Positions 11,669-21,250 are shown, counted from the stretch's first letter. The stretch is DNA of 64,000 bases from Sphingobium scionense (GCF_014197035.1 NZ_JACIEU010000008.1:62001-126000), one strand, 5' to 3'. Program-made: numbers and translations. Notes: generated by a model from the sequence alone, not told the origin.

Positions 11669-11802
11669 GCCCGGAGGAGCAGGACCAGGTGCGCGCGCGG
11701 CAGAAGTCCCGCGCGCTGGTGACCGGGCTGCTGCTCGGCTTCCTTGCCATCCTCTTCTTCGCCATCACTTTGGCGAAGATCGGCGCGAGCCATAATATCT
11801 GA
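11665..11802 (+). CDS. 45-aa single-span membrane protein in the cytochrome oxidase operon (CoxF-like)
   Basis: A 45-codon ORF starting [16 protein letters not shown], followed by one hydrophobic helix ([20 protein letters not shown]) and a short tail. The ATG overlaps the ctaB stop in ATGA, and its TGA overlaps the ctaG ATG in TGATG, so it is translationally coupled on both sides. Alphaproteobacterial oxidase operons often carry such a small protein between ctaB and ctaG (called CoxF or an accessory subunit). Its role here is inferred from position only. Confidence 0.78.
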   Translation: MSPEEQDQVRARQKSRALVTGLLLGFLAILFFAITLAKIGASHNI

Positions 11803-12377
11803 TGGCCTCGTTCCCGCCTTCGCCCTTTGATCGCGACCGCCGCAACCGGCGGACGCTGGTGGCGATGGCGGGTATCGGCCTGGCGATGCTTGCCCTCGGC
11901 TTCGCCTCCGTCCCGCTCTACCGCATCTTCTGCCAGACGACCGGTTTCGGCGGCACGACCCAGCGCGCGGCGGCCGATGTGAAGCTGACCCCGGTGGCCG
12001 GGCGGACCATGTCGATCCGCTTCGATTCCAACGTCCAGCCCGGCATGCCCTGGTTATTCCGGCCCGAACATCGCACCGACACGGTGACGGTCGGTGCCCG
12101 CGACATGGCGATTTTCATTGCCAAGAACCTGTCCGACAAGCCGGTGACCGGCACCGCCAGCTTCAACGTCACGCCGACCCAGGCGGGCGCCTATTTCACC
12201 AAGATCCAGTGTTTCTGCTTCACCCAGCAGACGCTGCAACCCGGTGAGGAAGTGCGCATGCCGGTGATCTATTATGTCGATCCCAAGATATTGCAGGATC
12301 CCGACAACAAGGACACGCAGCAGATTACGCTCAGCTATACCTTCTACCCTGTTGAGCAGGGGAAGCAGCCAAGCTAA
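11802..12377 (+). CDS. ctaG: Cytochrome c oxidase assembly protein CtaG/Cox11
   Basis: A 191-aa copper chaperone that inserts CuB into subunit I. It has one N-terminal membrane anchor (about residues 20-40) and a periplasmic immunoglobulin-like domain. The copper-binding CFCFTQQTL motif is intact, as is the conserved Cys just after the anchor ([16 protein letters not shown]). The ATG overlaps the preceding stop by one base. The gene lies between ctaB and ctaE, its usual place. Confidence 0.96.
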   Translation: MASFPPSPFDRDRRNRRTLVAMAGIGLAMLALGFASVPLYRIFCQTTGFGGTTQRAAADVKLTPVAGRTMSIRFDSNVQPGMPWLFRPEHRTDTVTVGARDMAIFIAKNLSDKPVTGTASFNVTPTQAGAYFTKIQCFCFTQQTLQPGEEVRMPVIYYVDPKILQDPDNKDTQQITLSYTFYPVEQGKQPS

Positions 12378-12420
12378 GCATATAACGATAAACGCGATAA
12401 GACAGGGAAGAGAGAGCATC

Positions 12421-13251
12421 ATGGCAGGCGCCAAGAACCACGATTATCATATCCTTCCGCCCAGCATCTGGCCGCTGTTCGGTTCGATGTCGGCGCTGGT
12501 GATGGCGATGGGCGCAATCATGTGGATGCATCCCGATGCCATGCCGGCCGGTGGTGGCTGGATCTTCCTGATCGGCGTCGCCGGGGTTCTCTTCACCATG
12601 TTCAGCTGGTGGAGCAATGTGATCGCGGAGGCGCATGCGGGTGATCATACGCCGGTGGTCCAGTTGCATCTGCGCTATGGCATGATCCTGTTCATCGCGT
12701 CGGAAGTCATGTTCTTCGTCGGCTGGTTCTGGGCCTTTTTCGACTTCTCCCTCTTCCCCAGCGAACTGGCGCCGATCGAGGGCCTGTTCCCCTCCAAGGG
12801 GATCGAGGTGATGAACGCGTTCGAGCTGCCTTTGCTCAACACGCTGATCCTGCTCTGCTCGGGCACCACCGTCACCTGGGCGCATCATGCGCTGATCCAT
12901 GGCGATCGCGAAGGGCTGAAGAAGGGGTTGTGGTGCACGGTGATCCTGGGCGCGCTGTTCAGCTGCATCCAGGCCTATGAATATATGCATGCGCCCTTCC
13001 CGTTCGGCGGTTCGCCCTACAGTTCGGCCTTCTACATGGCGACCGGCTTCCACGGCTTCCATGTGCTGATCGGCACCATCTTCCTGGTGGTCAACCTGGT
13101 CCGCGTCTATAAGGGCGACTTCACCCCGCGACAGCATTTCGGCTTCGAAGCGGCTGCCTGGTACTGGCATTTCGTCGACGTGGTGTGGCTGTTCCTGTTC
13201 GCCGCCATCTATGTCTGGGGTGGCTGGGGCGCGCCGGTCCACGGCGGCTGA
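12421..13251 (+). CDS. ctaE: Cytochrome c oxidase subunit III
   Basis: A 276-aa subunit with seven predicted transmembrane helices, which supports proton uptake and stability of the oxidase. The N-terminus [18 protein letters not shown] and the motifs [20 protein letters not shown] (here [18 protein letters not shown]) and [13 protein letters not shown] are characteristic. The frame is open back to 12274, but the ATG at 12421 is preceded by GGGAAGAGAG and starts the family domain. Confidence 0.97.
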   Translation: MAGAKNHDYHILPPSIWPLFGSMSALVMAMGAIMWMHPDAMPAGGGWIFLIGVAGVLFTMFSWWSNVIAEAHAGDHTPVVQLHLRYGMILFIASEVMFFVGWFWAFFDFSLFPSELAPIEGLFPSKGIEVMNAFELPLLNTLILLCSGTTVTWAHHALIHGDREGLKKGLWCTVILGALFSCIQAYEYMHAPFPFGGSPYSSAFYMATGFHGFHVLIGTIFLVVNLVRVYKGDFTPRQHFGFEAAAWYWHFVDVVWLFLFAAIYVWGGWGAPVHGG

Positions 13252-13261
13252 TGTTTCAAGG

Positions 13262-13645
13262 ATGACGGCGAAGGCGACAGGCATGGACCTGCTTGCGGCC
13301 TCCGCCCGCGGCCTTTGCCCCCGTTGCAGCGCACCGACCCTGTTCGACGGGCCGGTGCGTTTTGCGTCGGGCTGTCGCCAGTGCGGGCTCGACTATGGCC
13401 AATATAATGTCGGCGACGGGCCGGCGGCTTTCCTGACGCTGATCATCGGCGCGGTCATGGTCGCGCTGGCGCTGACCTTGGAACTGACCGTCCATCCGCC
13501 GCTGTGGCTGCACCTGCTGCTCTGGACGCCGCTGACCGCCGGCGCGGTGGTCGGCAGCCTGCGCATCGCCAAGGGCGCGCTGCTGACGGTCGAATATCGC
13601 AAGAATGCCCGCGAGGGGCGGGTGGTGGAGAAGGGCAACGCATGA
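13262..13645 (+). CDS. DUF983 family zinc-ribbon membrane protein
   Basis: A 127-aa protein with an N-terminal zinc-ribbon-like region (GLCPRCSAPTLF, then SGCRQCGLDY: two CxxC pairs), followed by NVGDGPAAFL and two transmembrane helices. DUF983 proteins are regular members of alphaproteobacterial ctaE-surf1 clusters and are thought to help oxidase assembly; the molecular role is not established. The ATG at 13262 is chosen; an ATG at 13283 is possible. The stop overlaps surf1 in ATGA. Confidence 0.88.
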   Translation: MTAKATGMDLLAASARGLCPRCSAPTLFDGPVRFASGCRQCGLDYGQYNVGDGPAAFLTLIIGAVMVALALTLELTVHPPLWLHLLLWTPLTAGAVVGSLRIAKGALLTVEYRKNAREGRVVEKGNA

Positions 13646-14283
13646 GCGGACGGCGAATCCCGATTGTCCCGACCCTGCTGGTCTGTGTCGCGATCGTAGT
13701 CATGATCGCGCTCGGCTTCTGGCAGTTGCAGCGCCGGGGCGAGAAGGAATCGATGCTGGCGCTGGCCGCCAGCAATGTGTCGCGCCCGGCCGTCGCCTTC
13801 CCCAAGATGCCGCCGGTGCCCGACGAACTGCTGTTCCGTCCGTCCTCGGTCCATTGCCTGCGGGTCGTGGGCTGGCAGGTGGAGGCCGGGCGCGCCGCCG
13901 ACGGATCGACCGGCTATCGCCATATCGCCCAATGCGCGACCGGGGCCGAAGGGCCGGGCGCGCTGGTGGCGATCGGGGTCGGGCAGAAGCCCGACGACAA
14001 GCCGGCCTGGACCGGCGGGCAGGTCGAAGGCTGGATTTCGCAGGAGCCCGATCATCGCTCGCTGATCGCGCGGGCAGGGAGCAAGACCATGCCGCTGCGG
14101 CCGATGCTGATCGCGCGCGTCGCACCGCCGGGCCTCAAGCCGATGGCACCGCCCAGCACCGCCGACGTGCCCAACAATCATCTCGCCTATGCGGTGCAAT
14201 GGTTCATTTTTGCGGCATTGGCGGCAATAATCTATCTGCTTGTCCTGCGCCGACGCAATGCGGAGCCGGCAAGGCCGTCGTAA
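13642..14283 (+). CDS. SURF1 family cytochrome oxidase assembly protein
   Basis: A 213-aa protein with the SURF1 plan of two membrane helices, one at each end (about residues 8-28 and 185-205), around a periplasmic domain. The motif GFWQLQRRGEKE follows helix 1, and NNHLAYAVQWFIFA leads into helix 2. SURF1 helps place heme A in subunit I. The frame is open upstream, but the ATG at 13642 overlaps the DUF983 stop and begins the family domain. Confidence 0.93.
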   Translation: MSGRRIPIVPTLLVCVAIVVMIALGFWQLQRRGEKESMLALAASNVSRPAVAFPKMPPVPDELLFRPSSVHCLRVVGWQVEAGRAADGSTGYRHIAQCATGAEGPGALVAIGVGQKPDDKPAWTGGQVEGWISQEPDHRSLIARAGSKTMPLRPMLIARVAPPGLKPMAPPSTADVPNNHLAYAVQWFIFAALAAIIYLLVLRRRNAEPARPS

Positions 14284-14327
14284 AGGCTTGCCCCGGCGCG
14301 CGCGCGTCGCTACCGCGCTTTCCCATT

Positions 14328-15728
14328 ATGCAATATGTCAGCACCAGGGGCAGCGCACCGGCGCTCGGTTTTGAAGATGTCACGCTGGCGGGCCTGGCGT
14401 CCGACGGTGGGCTTTATGTGCCGGAGAGCTGGCCGCAATTTTCCACCGCCGATATTCGCGCCCTCGCCGGCCTCTCCTATGTCGAGACCGCCGTGCGGGT
14501 CATGGCGCCCTTCGTCGCCGGATCGCTGAGCGAAGAGGAACTGCGCGAGCTTTGCACCGCCGCCTATGGCCGGTTCAGCCATGACGCGGTGACGCCGCTG
14601 GTCCAGCTCGACAATCGCCACTGGATGCTGGAGTTGTTCCATGGTCCGACGCTGGCGTTCAAGGATGTCGCGCTCCAGCTGCTCGGCCAGTTGTTTGAGC
14701 GTTTCCTGTCGCGCCGCGACGACCATCTGACCATCGTCGGCGCCACATCGGGCGATACCGGTTCGGCCGCGATCGATGCGGTCGCCGGGCGCGAAAAGGT
14801 CGACATCTTCATGCTGCATCCAGAGGGCCGCGTGTCCGACGTGCAGCGTCGCCAGATGACCACTGTGCTGGCGCCCAATGTCTACAACATCGCGATCGAC
14901 GGCAGCTTCGACGATGCGCAGGCGCTGGTGAAGCGCATGTTCAACGATGCGGACTTCAAGGCGCGCTTCAACCTGTCGGCGGTGAACAGCATCAACTGGG
15001 CGCGGCTGATGGCGCAGGTCGTCTATTATTTCTACGCCGCCGTGCGGCTGGGCGCGCCCGAACGCCCGATCGCCTTCTCGGTGCCGACCGGCAATTTCGG
15101 CGATGTCTTCGCCGGCTATGTCGCGTCGAAAATGGGCCTGCCGGTCGCCAGGCTGGTGGTCGCCACCAACGTCAACGACATCCTGCACCGCGCTTTGTCG
15201 GAGGGCGACTATAGCCAGGGCCAGGTCGTGCCGACCGCGACGCCCAGCATGGACATCCAGGTCAGCTCCAATTTCGAGCGGCTGCTGTTCGATGCCGGCG
15301 GCCGTGACGGCGTTGCGCTCGCCCAGCAGATGCAGGGTTTCGAGGCAAGCAAGGCGATGCGCCTCACCAATGCGCAGCGGGAGGGCGCGGCCAACCTGTT
15401 CACCTCCGCCCGGATCGATGCCGACGGCATGACCATGGCGATGCGCTGGGCGTTCGACGCCGCCGGGCAGGTGATCGATCCGCACAGCGCCATTGGCCTG
15501 GCCGCCGCGCGCGCGGCGGACATTGATCCGTCGATCCCCGTGGTGACGCTGGCGACCGCCCATGCCGCCAAGTTCCGCGACGCGGTGGAGCGGGCAACCG
15601 GCACGCGGCCGCCGCTGCCCGCGCGGGTCGGCGACCTGTTCGCGCGCGAGGAAAGCTATGCCAAGCTGCCCGGCACGTTCGAGGCGGTGACCGCCTATGT
15701 CGCGGAGCGGGCGACGCCGCGCGGCTGA
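14328..15728 (+). CDS. thrC: Threonine synthase
   Basis: A 466-aa PLP enzyme that converts O-phosphohomoserine to threonine. The N-terminus MQYVSTRGSAPALGFEDVTL, the PLP-lysine motif HGPTLAFKDVALQ, GATSGDTGSAAI and SVPTGNFGDVFAGY are all family hallmarks. An open frame runs back to 13605, but only the ATG at 14328 starts the family N-terminus. It lies 44 bases after surf1 and could be read from the oxidase operon, an arrangement seen in other sphingomonads. Confidence 0.96.
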   Translation: MQYVSTRGSAPALGFEDVTLAGLASDGGLYVPESWPQFSTADIRALAGLSYVETAVRVMAPFVAGSLSEEELRELCTAAYGRFSHDAVTPLVQLDNRHWMLELFHGPTLAFKDVALQLLGQLFERFLSRRDDHLTIVGATSGDTGSAAIDAVAGREKVDIFMLHPEGRVSDVQRRQMTTVLAPNVYNIAIDGSFDDAQALVKRMFNDADFKARFNLSAVNSINWARLMAQVVYYFYAAVRLGAPERPIAFSVPTGNFGDVFAGYVASKMGLPVARLVVATNVNDILHRALSEGDYSQGQVVPTATPSMDIQVSSNFERLLFDAGGRDGVALAQQMQGFEASKAMRLTNAQREGAANLFTSARIDADGMTMAMRWAFDAAGQVIDPHSAIGLAAARAADIDPSIPVVTLATAHAAKFRDAVERATGTRPPLPARVGDLFAREESYAKLPGTFEAVTAYVAERATPRG

Positions 15729-15781
15729 TCGCGGGTTGATCCCCTCTCGACAGGAGCGGCGCAAGAGACGATGAGGCCCCA

Positions 15782-16651
15782 ATGGAACTCAAGACTCTCA
15801 TCGGCGAAGCATGGTCCGACTATGGACTGATCGACTCGGGCAATGGCCGCAAGCTCGAACGCTATGGCCGTTTCCGCTTCATCCGCCCCGAACCGCAGGC
15901 GATGTGGGCGCCGGCGACCGAAGACTGGCGCGCCGACGGCGAATTCATCCCTGGCTCTGACGAGGATGGCGGCGGCCGCTGGTATTATGACAAGCCGGTC
16001 CCGGCCGAAGGCTGGCCGCTGCACTGGAAGGAAGTGACCTTCCAGTCGAGTTGCACCCCCTTCCGCCATCTCGGCTTCTTCCCCGACATGGCACCGGTGT
16101 GGGATTTCATGCGCGCCAGCACGGCCGACAAGCCCGAGGCCGAGGTGATGAACCTGTTCGGCTATACCGGCGTCGGCACGCTGGGCATGTCGGCGGCCGG
16201 CGCGCGCATGGTCCATGTCGACGCGTCGAAGAAATCGGTGGCGCAGGCGCGGGCCAACGCCGACCTGTCGGGTATGGGCGACCGGCCGATCCGCTGGATC
16301 GTCGAGGATGCGGCCAAGTTCGTCGCGCGCGAAGTGCGGCGCGGCCGCCGCTATGACGGCATATTGCTCGACCCGCCGAAATATGGACGCGGCCCCGACG
16401 GCGAAGTCTGGCGGCTGGAAGAGGATCTGCCCGGCCTGATCGCCAATTGCCGCCAGTTGCTGGACGCGGACAGCCGCTTCCTGTTCCTCACCGTCTATGC
16501 GGTGCGCATGTCGGCGCTGGCGATCGGCGAATTGCTGCGCCAGGCCTTTGCCGACCTACCCGGCGAGGTGGAAGCGGGCGAACTGACCGTGCGCGAGGAA
16601 GCCCGCGGCCTGCTGCTCCCCACCGCCATCTGGGCGCGCTGGAAGCGCTAG
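15782..16651 (+). CDS. Class I SAM-dependent methyltransferase, RlmI/RlmK-like
   Basis: A 289-aa protein with a Rossmann methyltransferase domain from about residue 110. It has the SAM-binding motif NLFGYTGVGTLGMSAAGA, an acidic residue at VDASKKSV, and the catalytic-type LDPPKYGRGPDGEVW segment, like RNA cytosine-5 methyltransferases of the RlmI/RlmK group. No PUA domain is present, so substrate assignment to rRNA is only likely. It stands alone, 53 bases after thrC, and converges on the APC permease. Confidence 0.85.
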   Translation: MELKTLIGEAWSDYGLIDSGNGRKLERYGRFRFIRPEPQAMWAPATEDWRADGEFIPGSDEDGGGRWYYDKPVPAEGWPLHWKEVTFQSSCTPFRHLGFFPDMAPVWDFMRASTADKPEAEVMNLFGYTGVGTLGMSAAGARMVHVDASKKSVAQARANADLSGMGDRPIRWIVEDAAKFVAREVRRGRRYDGILLDPPKYGRGPDGEVWRLEEDLPGLIANCRQLLDADSRFLFLTVYAVRMSALAIGELLRQAFADLPGEVEAGELTVREEARGLLLPTAIWARWKR

Positions 16652-16663
16652 GCATATCCTTGG

Positions 16664-16704
16664 CTGGTGGGCGCTATCGGCGAGCCGATCGTCGCGCCCA
16701 CCAG
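16664..16704. terminator. Large stem-loop between convergent genes
   Basis: CTGGTGGGCGC (16664-16674) pairs perfectly with GCGCCCACCAG (16694-16704). Inside the loop, ATCGGC and GCCGAT form a second stem. It sits between the methyltransferase and the convergent permease and overlaps the permease 3' end. There is no T run, so a bidirectional terminator is likely but not certain. Confidence 0.5.
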
Positions 16705-17969
16705 TAGAAGGGCAGGCCGCCCGTCATCAGCAGGAAGCTGGCGCCGCTGGGAATGAGGCCGGCGCCCCATAAAGTCCAGCAGGCATAGGCGAGGCCAATC
16801 GCTGCCGCTGGCACCGCGATCCGCAAGCGCAGCGCGGCCAGCGCACAACCCACATAGAGCCACAGGGTCGCCGATGTCGCGAGCAGCGCCATGGCGGTGA
16901 ACAATGCCACCAGCCCCTGCAGGCTGTTGGCGATCAGCAGCAGGCTGGCAAGGATGCTGGACAGTATCAGTCCGCGTACCGGCGTGCCGCGCGCATCCGT
17001 GCCCGCCAGCCAGGCTGGCAGTTCGCCGGCGCGCGCCATCGCCAGCGGCACTTCCCCCTGCAACAGGGTCCAGCCATTGAGCGCGCCGAGGCAACTGATG
17101 ACGACGAAGGTCGCGATCAGGCTGGCGGGACCGGCCGACCAATAATGGGTGACATAGGCGCCGAAGGGCGATCCGGTCTGGGTTTCCGCGCCGGGCAGGG
17201 TGAGGGCGATGCCGGAACAGACGAACAGATAGAGCAGGCCGGTGACGGCCGTGCCGATCATCGTTGCGCGCGGCACGGTGCGGGCGGGATCCTTGACCTT
17301 GTCGGCCGCGACCGAGGCGGATTCGAAACCGAGCAGGGCCCACAGCGTCAGTGCCGCTGCTGCCGTGATGCCGCTGCCGGTAAAGCCCTGGGCCGGGAAG
17401 GGCACGATTTCCGCCGTGCCGCGCCCGATCGTCAGCACCAGCAGCACCAGCACGACCAGGATGGGCACGATCTTGATGATCGTCGTCACCAGTTGCGCCG
17501 TGCCGGCGGCATGGGCGCCGCGCAGGTTGATCGCGGTGGTCAGCCAGATGAAGCCGATCGAGCAGAGCGCGCCCATGCCCGGCCGGTTCAGCACCGGCAG
17601 CAGGCTGGACAGGTTGGCGGTGGCCGCGACCGCGATCGTCACATTGGTGATGATGATCGACAGCCAGTAGATCCAGCCGATCGCGAAGCCGGCCAGCGGG
17701 CCATAGGCGCGCGCGCTCATCTGCGCGGCATTGGCATCGGGCATGGCGACGGTCAGCCGGGCGATCACGAAAGCCAGGATCAAGGAGCCGGCGATGGTGA
17801 ACACCCAGGCGGCGACCGCATCCCAGCCGAAGGGGGCGAGCGCGGCAGGTAGCAGGAACACGCCCGATCCGATCATATTGCCCATGACCAGCGCGATGCA
17901 GGCGGCCAGCCCCAGCGTCCGCACCGGGCGGTGGGGGATCACATCCTGTGCCGGCGGCGGGCTGTTCAT
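16674..17969 (-). CDS. APC-family amino acid permease
   Basis: A 431-aa polytopic protein with about 12 hydrophobic segments. Transmembrane helix 1 carries the APC signature GNMIGSGVFLLPAALAP, and the later ALLGFESASVAADKVKDPART is the typical helix-6 region. The nearest described members are antiporters of the PotE/AdiC/YjeM type. The substrate cannot be assigned. The ATG is preceded by CAGGGGCG. The 3' end overlaps a large hairpin shared with the convergent methyltransferase. Confidence 0.88.
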   Translation of the reverse strand: MNSPPPAQDVIPHRPVRTLGLAACIALVMGNMIGSGVFLLPAALAPFGWDAVAAWVFTIAGSLILAFVIARLTVAMPDANAAQMSARAYGPLAGFAIGWIYWLSIIITNVTIAVAATANLSSLLPVLNRPGMGALCSIGFIWLTTAINLRGAHAAGTAQLVTTIIKIVPILVVLVLLVLTIGRGTAEIVPFPAQGFTGSGITAAAALTLWALLGFESASVAADKVKDPARTVPRATMIGTAVTGLLYLFVCSGIALTLPGAETQTGSPFGAYVTHYWSAGPASLIATFVVISCLGALNGWTLLQGEVPLAMARAGELPAWLAGTDARGTPVRGLILSSILASLLLIANSLQGLVALFTAMALLATSATLWLYVGCALAALRLRIAVPAAAIGLAYACWTLWGAGLIPSGASFLLMTGGLPFYWWARRSARR

Positions 17970-18091
17970 CGCCCCTGTCTATCGGTGAAAAGGGGGCAGG
18001 GCCAGTGCGGATCGTTGCGCCTTCGTTCGGACTTGCATGGCGGCGCGCTTCGGGTGATCCTTGGCCAAGAATAGAGCAGGAGAGGCGGGAC

Positions 18092-18976
18092 ATGCGACCG
18101 ATCGCAATAGGCGCGTTGATGCTTCTGTCCTCGTCACTTGTCGCGGCCGATGCCGACGATCCGATCATCGTGACCGCTGCCAAGCTGCGCAAGGTCGGTA
18201 TCGACTATGATGTGCGCGGCCGCGATCTTGTCCGCTGCACGATCACGCGCAGCAGCGGCGAGGATCGGGTCGATCAGGCGATGTGCGAGTTCGTGCGCCA
18301 GTGCGTCGCCGATGGCCATGGCCGACGGCGCGAGGCGCAGGCCTGTGTCAGCGACCGGATCGCGGCGCTGGTCGATGCGGATATGGAAGCGGAGGATGTG
18401 GTCCTCGTGCGTCCCGCGGCGCTGGAACAGGCGCGACAATCGGTCGCTTCGGTCGCGCTGCCCGGTCCGCAGATCAGCCTGCCGCCGGCCGAGCGGGATG
18501 CGGACATCCTCGTGACCGGATCGCGCTACCGGATCAGGCCGGGTCTGTGGGAGATCGAGAAAGGGCGGATGTTCAGCCAGATGGTGGGGTGGAAGGTCAT
18601 CGGTGCCCGACGGCCAGGTGGTTTGCCGCCGGCACCGCCGGGCTATCGCTATCAGCTATGCCTCAGCCGCAGTGATGCGGAGACGCTGCAGCAATTTGTC
18701 GATGATCATTTCGAGCGCGAGGGGCTCAAGGGCTGCATGCTGGCACGCATGGAAGTGGAGGAAGGGCGGCTCAGCGTCACCCGATCCTGTCCATCGCGCT
18801 ATGGCAGCACCGACATGCGCCTGAGTGCGATATTGTCCGCCGACACAATCGAGGGAATGATGCTCGCGACGACCGAAATGGAGCGCTTTCGCGACGAAAC
18901 GCGCTATCTGCTCAACGGCCGCCGCATCGGCGAATGCCCGCCCTCCCGGCCCGAAAGCGCGGCAGGGCGGGATTAG
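18092..18976 (+). CDS. Secreted protein with C-terminal DUF3617-like domain
   Basis: A 294-aa protein with a short signal peptide (MRPIAIGALMLLSSSLVAAD). Residues about 25-120 form a Cys-containing region I do not recognise (four Cys). From about residue 150 a DUF3617-like domain begins with RPGLWEIEKGRMFSQM and contains spaced Cys residues (YQLCLS, KGCMLA, TRSCPS, IGECPP) that may form disulfides. DUF3617 proteins are periplasmic and of unknown function. The frame is open upstream, but the ATG at 18092 is preceded by GGAGAGGCGG and starts the signal peptide. Confidence 0.72.
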   Translation: MRPIAIGALMLLSSSLVAADADDPIIVTAAKLRKVGIDYDVRGRDLVRCTITRSSGEDRVDQAMCEFVRQCVADGHGRRREAQACVSDRIAALVDADMEAEDVVLVRPAALEQARQSVASVALPGPQISLPPAERDADILVTGSRYRIRPGLWEIEKGRMFSQMVGWKVIGARRPGGLPPAPPGYRYQLCLSRSDAETLQQFVDDHFEREGLKGCMLARMEVEEGRLSVTRSCPSRYGSTDMRLSAILSADTIEGMMLATTEMERFRDETRYLLNGRRIGECPPSRPESAAGRD

Positions 18977-18985
18977 GTTTGTTTA
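18937..18985 (+). terminator. Terminator overlapping the end of the DUF3617-like gene
   Basis: CCCGCCCT (18937-18944) pairs perfectly with AGGGCGGG (18964-18971), followed by ATTAGGTTTGTTTAGG with two short T runs. The stop codon at 18974-18976 lies just after the stem. The convergent acyl-CoA dehydrogenase gene ends at 18983. Confidence 0.55.
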
Positions 18986-20785
18986 GGCCGCCAGGAACAT
19001 GTCGGGGTCGAGCGCCATCAGCGTGTCGGCGCCGCCCTCGATCTTGCGGCGGAGCGAACCGGCGTCGGGCATGATGCGCTCGGCAAAGAAGCGGGCGGTA
19101 ACCAGCTTGGCTTCCAGGAAGCCGGCATCGCCTTCGCCCGCGTCGAGCAGGCCGGTGGCGGCCTTGGCCATGCGCAGCCACATCAGGCCGGTGGCGACGA
19201 TGCCCAGGATATGCATATAATGATGCGCGCCGGCCCCGGCATTGTCGGGGTTCTTCATCGCGTTCTGCATCAGCCACATGGTTGCCGCTTCAAGCTGGCC
19301 CTTGGCCTTTTCGAGCGCATCGGCGAAGCTCGCCAGCTTCTCGTTGGTCTTAGCCTCGGCGATTTCGGTAGCCAGGATCTTGAGGAAGGCCTGGAGCGCG
19401 CGGCCGCCATTCATCGGCAGCTTGCGGCCGACCAGGTCCATCGCCTGCACGCCATTGGTGCCTTCATAGATCTGGGCGATGCGGGCGTCACGCACATACT
19501 GCTCGACGCCATTTTCCCAGATATAGCCATGGCCGCCGAACACCTGCTGGCTCGACACCGCAACGTCGAAGCCCTTGTCGGTGCCATAGCCCTTGATCAC
19601 CGGGGTCAGCAACTGCAGCAGATCGTCGGCCGCCTGACGCTCTTCCTCGGTCGCTGCGCTGTGCGACAGGTCATGCTGCAATGCGCCCCACAGGATGAGA
19701 GCGCGCAGGCCCTCGGTCAGCGCCTTGCCTTCCATCAGCATGCGGCGGACATCGGGGTGGACGAACAGCGTGTCGGCCTTTTCTTCCGGCTCCTTGGGGC
19801 CGGTGAGCGCGCGGCCCTGGCGACGGTCCTTGGCGTAATGGACGGCGTTCTGGAACGCGATCTCGCCCTGGCCCAGGCCCTGCAGGCCGACGCCCAGGCG
19901 CGCGGCGTTCATCATGATGAACATGGCGGCCAGGCCCTTATTCTCCTCGCCGACCAGCCAGCCCTTGGCGCCGTCATAGTTCATGACGCAGGTGGCGTTG
20001 CCGTGGATGCCCATCTTATGTTCGAGCGAACCGCAGGACACAGCGTTGCGGTCGCCCAGCGAGCCGTCTTCATTGACGATGAACTTGGGCACGACGAACA
20101 GCGAGATGCCCTTGCTGCTGTCGGGCGCGCCCGGCGTCTTGGCGAGGACGAGGTGGATGATATTCTCCGCCAGGTCATGTTCGCCGGCCGAGATGAAGAT
20201 CTTGGTGCCGCTGATCGCGAAGCTGCCATCGCCGTTCGGCACGGCCTTGGTCTTGATGAGGCCCAGGTCGGTGCCGGAATGCGGCTCGGTCAGGTTCATC
20301 GTGCCGGTCCAGACGCCCGACACCATGTTGGGCAGATAGGTGGCCTTCTGTTCGTCGCTGCCCTTGGCGATCAGCGCGGCGATCGCGCCGGCGGTCAGGC
20401 CATGATACATTTCGAACGCCTGGTTGGCCGACAGCACATATTCGGTGACGGCGGTGGCGACGACATTGGGCAGGCCCTGGCCGCCAAATTCGGTCGGCGC
20501 GTGCAGCGTGGTCCAGCCGCCCTCGACAAACTGGTCATAGGCCGCCTTGAAGCCGGTCGGCGTGGTGACGCTGCCGTCGGCATGACGGGTGCAGCCTTCC
20601 TTGTCGCCCACGGCGTTGATCGGGAACAGCACTTCCGACGCGATCTTGCCGCCTTCGGTCAGGATCGCCTCGACCAGGTCGGGGGTCGCATTCTCGAAAC
20701 CGGGCAGGTTGGCGTAGCGCTCCAGCCCGACGACATGGTCGAGCACGAAGCGGGTGTCGCGGACAGGGGCGTTGTAGCTGGGCAT
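18983..20785 (-). CDS. Acyl-CoA dehydrogenase, long form (AcdN/DmdC-like)
   Basis: A 600-aa FAD enzyme that should oxidise an acyl-CoA to the 2-enoyl-CoA. It has the extra N-terminal region found in long ACADs ([18 protein letters not shown]), the FAD/substrate motifs [15 protein letters not shown] and [13 protein letters not shown], and the C-terminal [19 protein letters not shown] with the catalytic-type Glu. Annotated relatives include 3-methylmercaptopropionyl-CoA dehydrogenases, but the name does not fix the substrate. It lies 57 bases downstream of a co-directional MerR gene, which probably controls it. Confidence 0.92.
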   Translation of the reverse strand: MPSYNAPVRDTRFVLDHVVGLERYANLPGFENATPDLVEAILTEGGKIASEVLFPINAVGDKEGCTRHADGSVTTPTGFKAAYDQFVEGGWTTLHAPTEFGGQGLPNVVATAVTEYVLSANQAFEMYHGLTAGAIAALIAKGSDEQKATYLPNMVSGVWTGTMNLTEPHSGTDLGLIKTKAVPNGDGSFAISGTKIFISAGEHDLAENIIHLVLAKTPGAPDSSKGISLFVVPKFIVNEDGSLGDRNAVSCGSLEHKMGIHGNATCVMNYDGAKGWLVGEENKGLAAMFIMMNAARLGVGLQGLGQGEIAFQNAVHYAKDRRQGRALTGPKEPEEKADTLFVHPDVRRMLMEGKALTEGLRALILWGALQHDLSHSAATEEERQAADDLLQLLTPVIKGYGTDKGFDVAVSSQQVFGGHGYIWENGVEQYVRDARIAQIYEGTNGVQAMDLVGRKLPMNGGRALQAFLKILATEIAEAKTNEKLASFADALEKAKGQLEAATMWLMQNAMKNPDNAGAGAHHYMHILGIVATGLMWLRMAKAATGLLDAGEGDAGFLEAKLVTARFFAERIMPDAGSLRRKIEGGADTLMALDPDMFLAA

Positions 20786-20819
20786 GAATCTTCTCCAGGC
20801 GTTTTTGTTCTGTAGCGGG

Positions 20820-20839
20820 GGAGCCGGCGGTGCGGCTCC
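20820..20839. other. Hairpin between the MerR gene and the acyl-CoA dehydrogenase gene
   Basis: GGAGCCG (20820-20826) and CGGCTCC (20833-20839) form a seven-base stem with a six-base loop. No T run follows on the coding (minus) strand, so it may tune rather than stop read-through from the regulator into the dehydrogenase. Confidence 0.35.
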
Positions 20840-20842
20840 GGC

Positions 20843-21250
20843 TTATTTCTCGATCGTTCCGATGAAGCTCGCCAGTTCGGCGATGGCGGCATCGATATCG
20901 TCCTTCTGGCGGGTCAGAAGGTCGATGCGCGCGCGACACTTGTCGATCGTCACGCGGCGCTGTTCCTCATGACCCTCGTCGGCGTCATAGAGGTCGATCA
21001 TCTCGCGAATGTCGTTGAGGCTGAAGCCCACGCGCTTGCCGCGCAGGATCCAGGCGAGGCGGGCGCGGTCGCGGCGCGAATAAACGCGGGCCAGGCCCTG
21101 ACGCTCCGGTGCGATCAACCCTTCATCTTCGTAGAAGCGCAGGGCACGGGCGGTGACGCCGAACTCCTCGCTGAGGTCGGTGATGCTGTAGCTCTGCTGG
21201 TCACGGTCATCGGGAAGCTCGATGCCGGCAATGCTGGTGCGCGTGTTCAT
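20843..21250 (-). CDS. MerR-family transcriptional regulator, LiuR-like
   Basis: A 135-aa regulator with an N-terminal winged-helix (YSITDLSEEFGVTARALRFYEDEGLI), the second MerR DNA-binding half (RVYSRRDRARLAWILRGKRVGFSLNDI) and a short C-terminal coiled coil. It lacks the Cys metal ligands of metal-sensing MerR proteins. LiuR-type regulators of this size control acyl-CoA and branched-chain amino acid catabolism, which matches the downstream acyl-CoA dehydrogenase and the operator-like box at 21270-21285. Confidence 0.88.
   Translation of the reverse strand: MNTRTSIAGIELPDDRDQQSYSITDLSEEFGVTARALRFYEDEGLIAPERQGLARVYSRRDRARLAWILRGKRVGFSLNDIREMIDLYDADEGHEEQRRVTIDKCRARIDLLTRQKDDIDAAIAELASFIGTIEK

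Noticed and set aside
19211..20815. A 534-codon plus-strand frame opposite the acyl-CoA dehydrogenase gene
   Set aside because: Antisense shadow of a clear enzyme gene; His/Gly/Arg-rich product with no recognisable fold.
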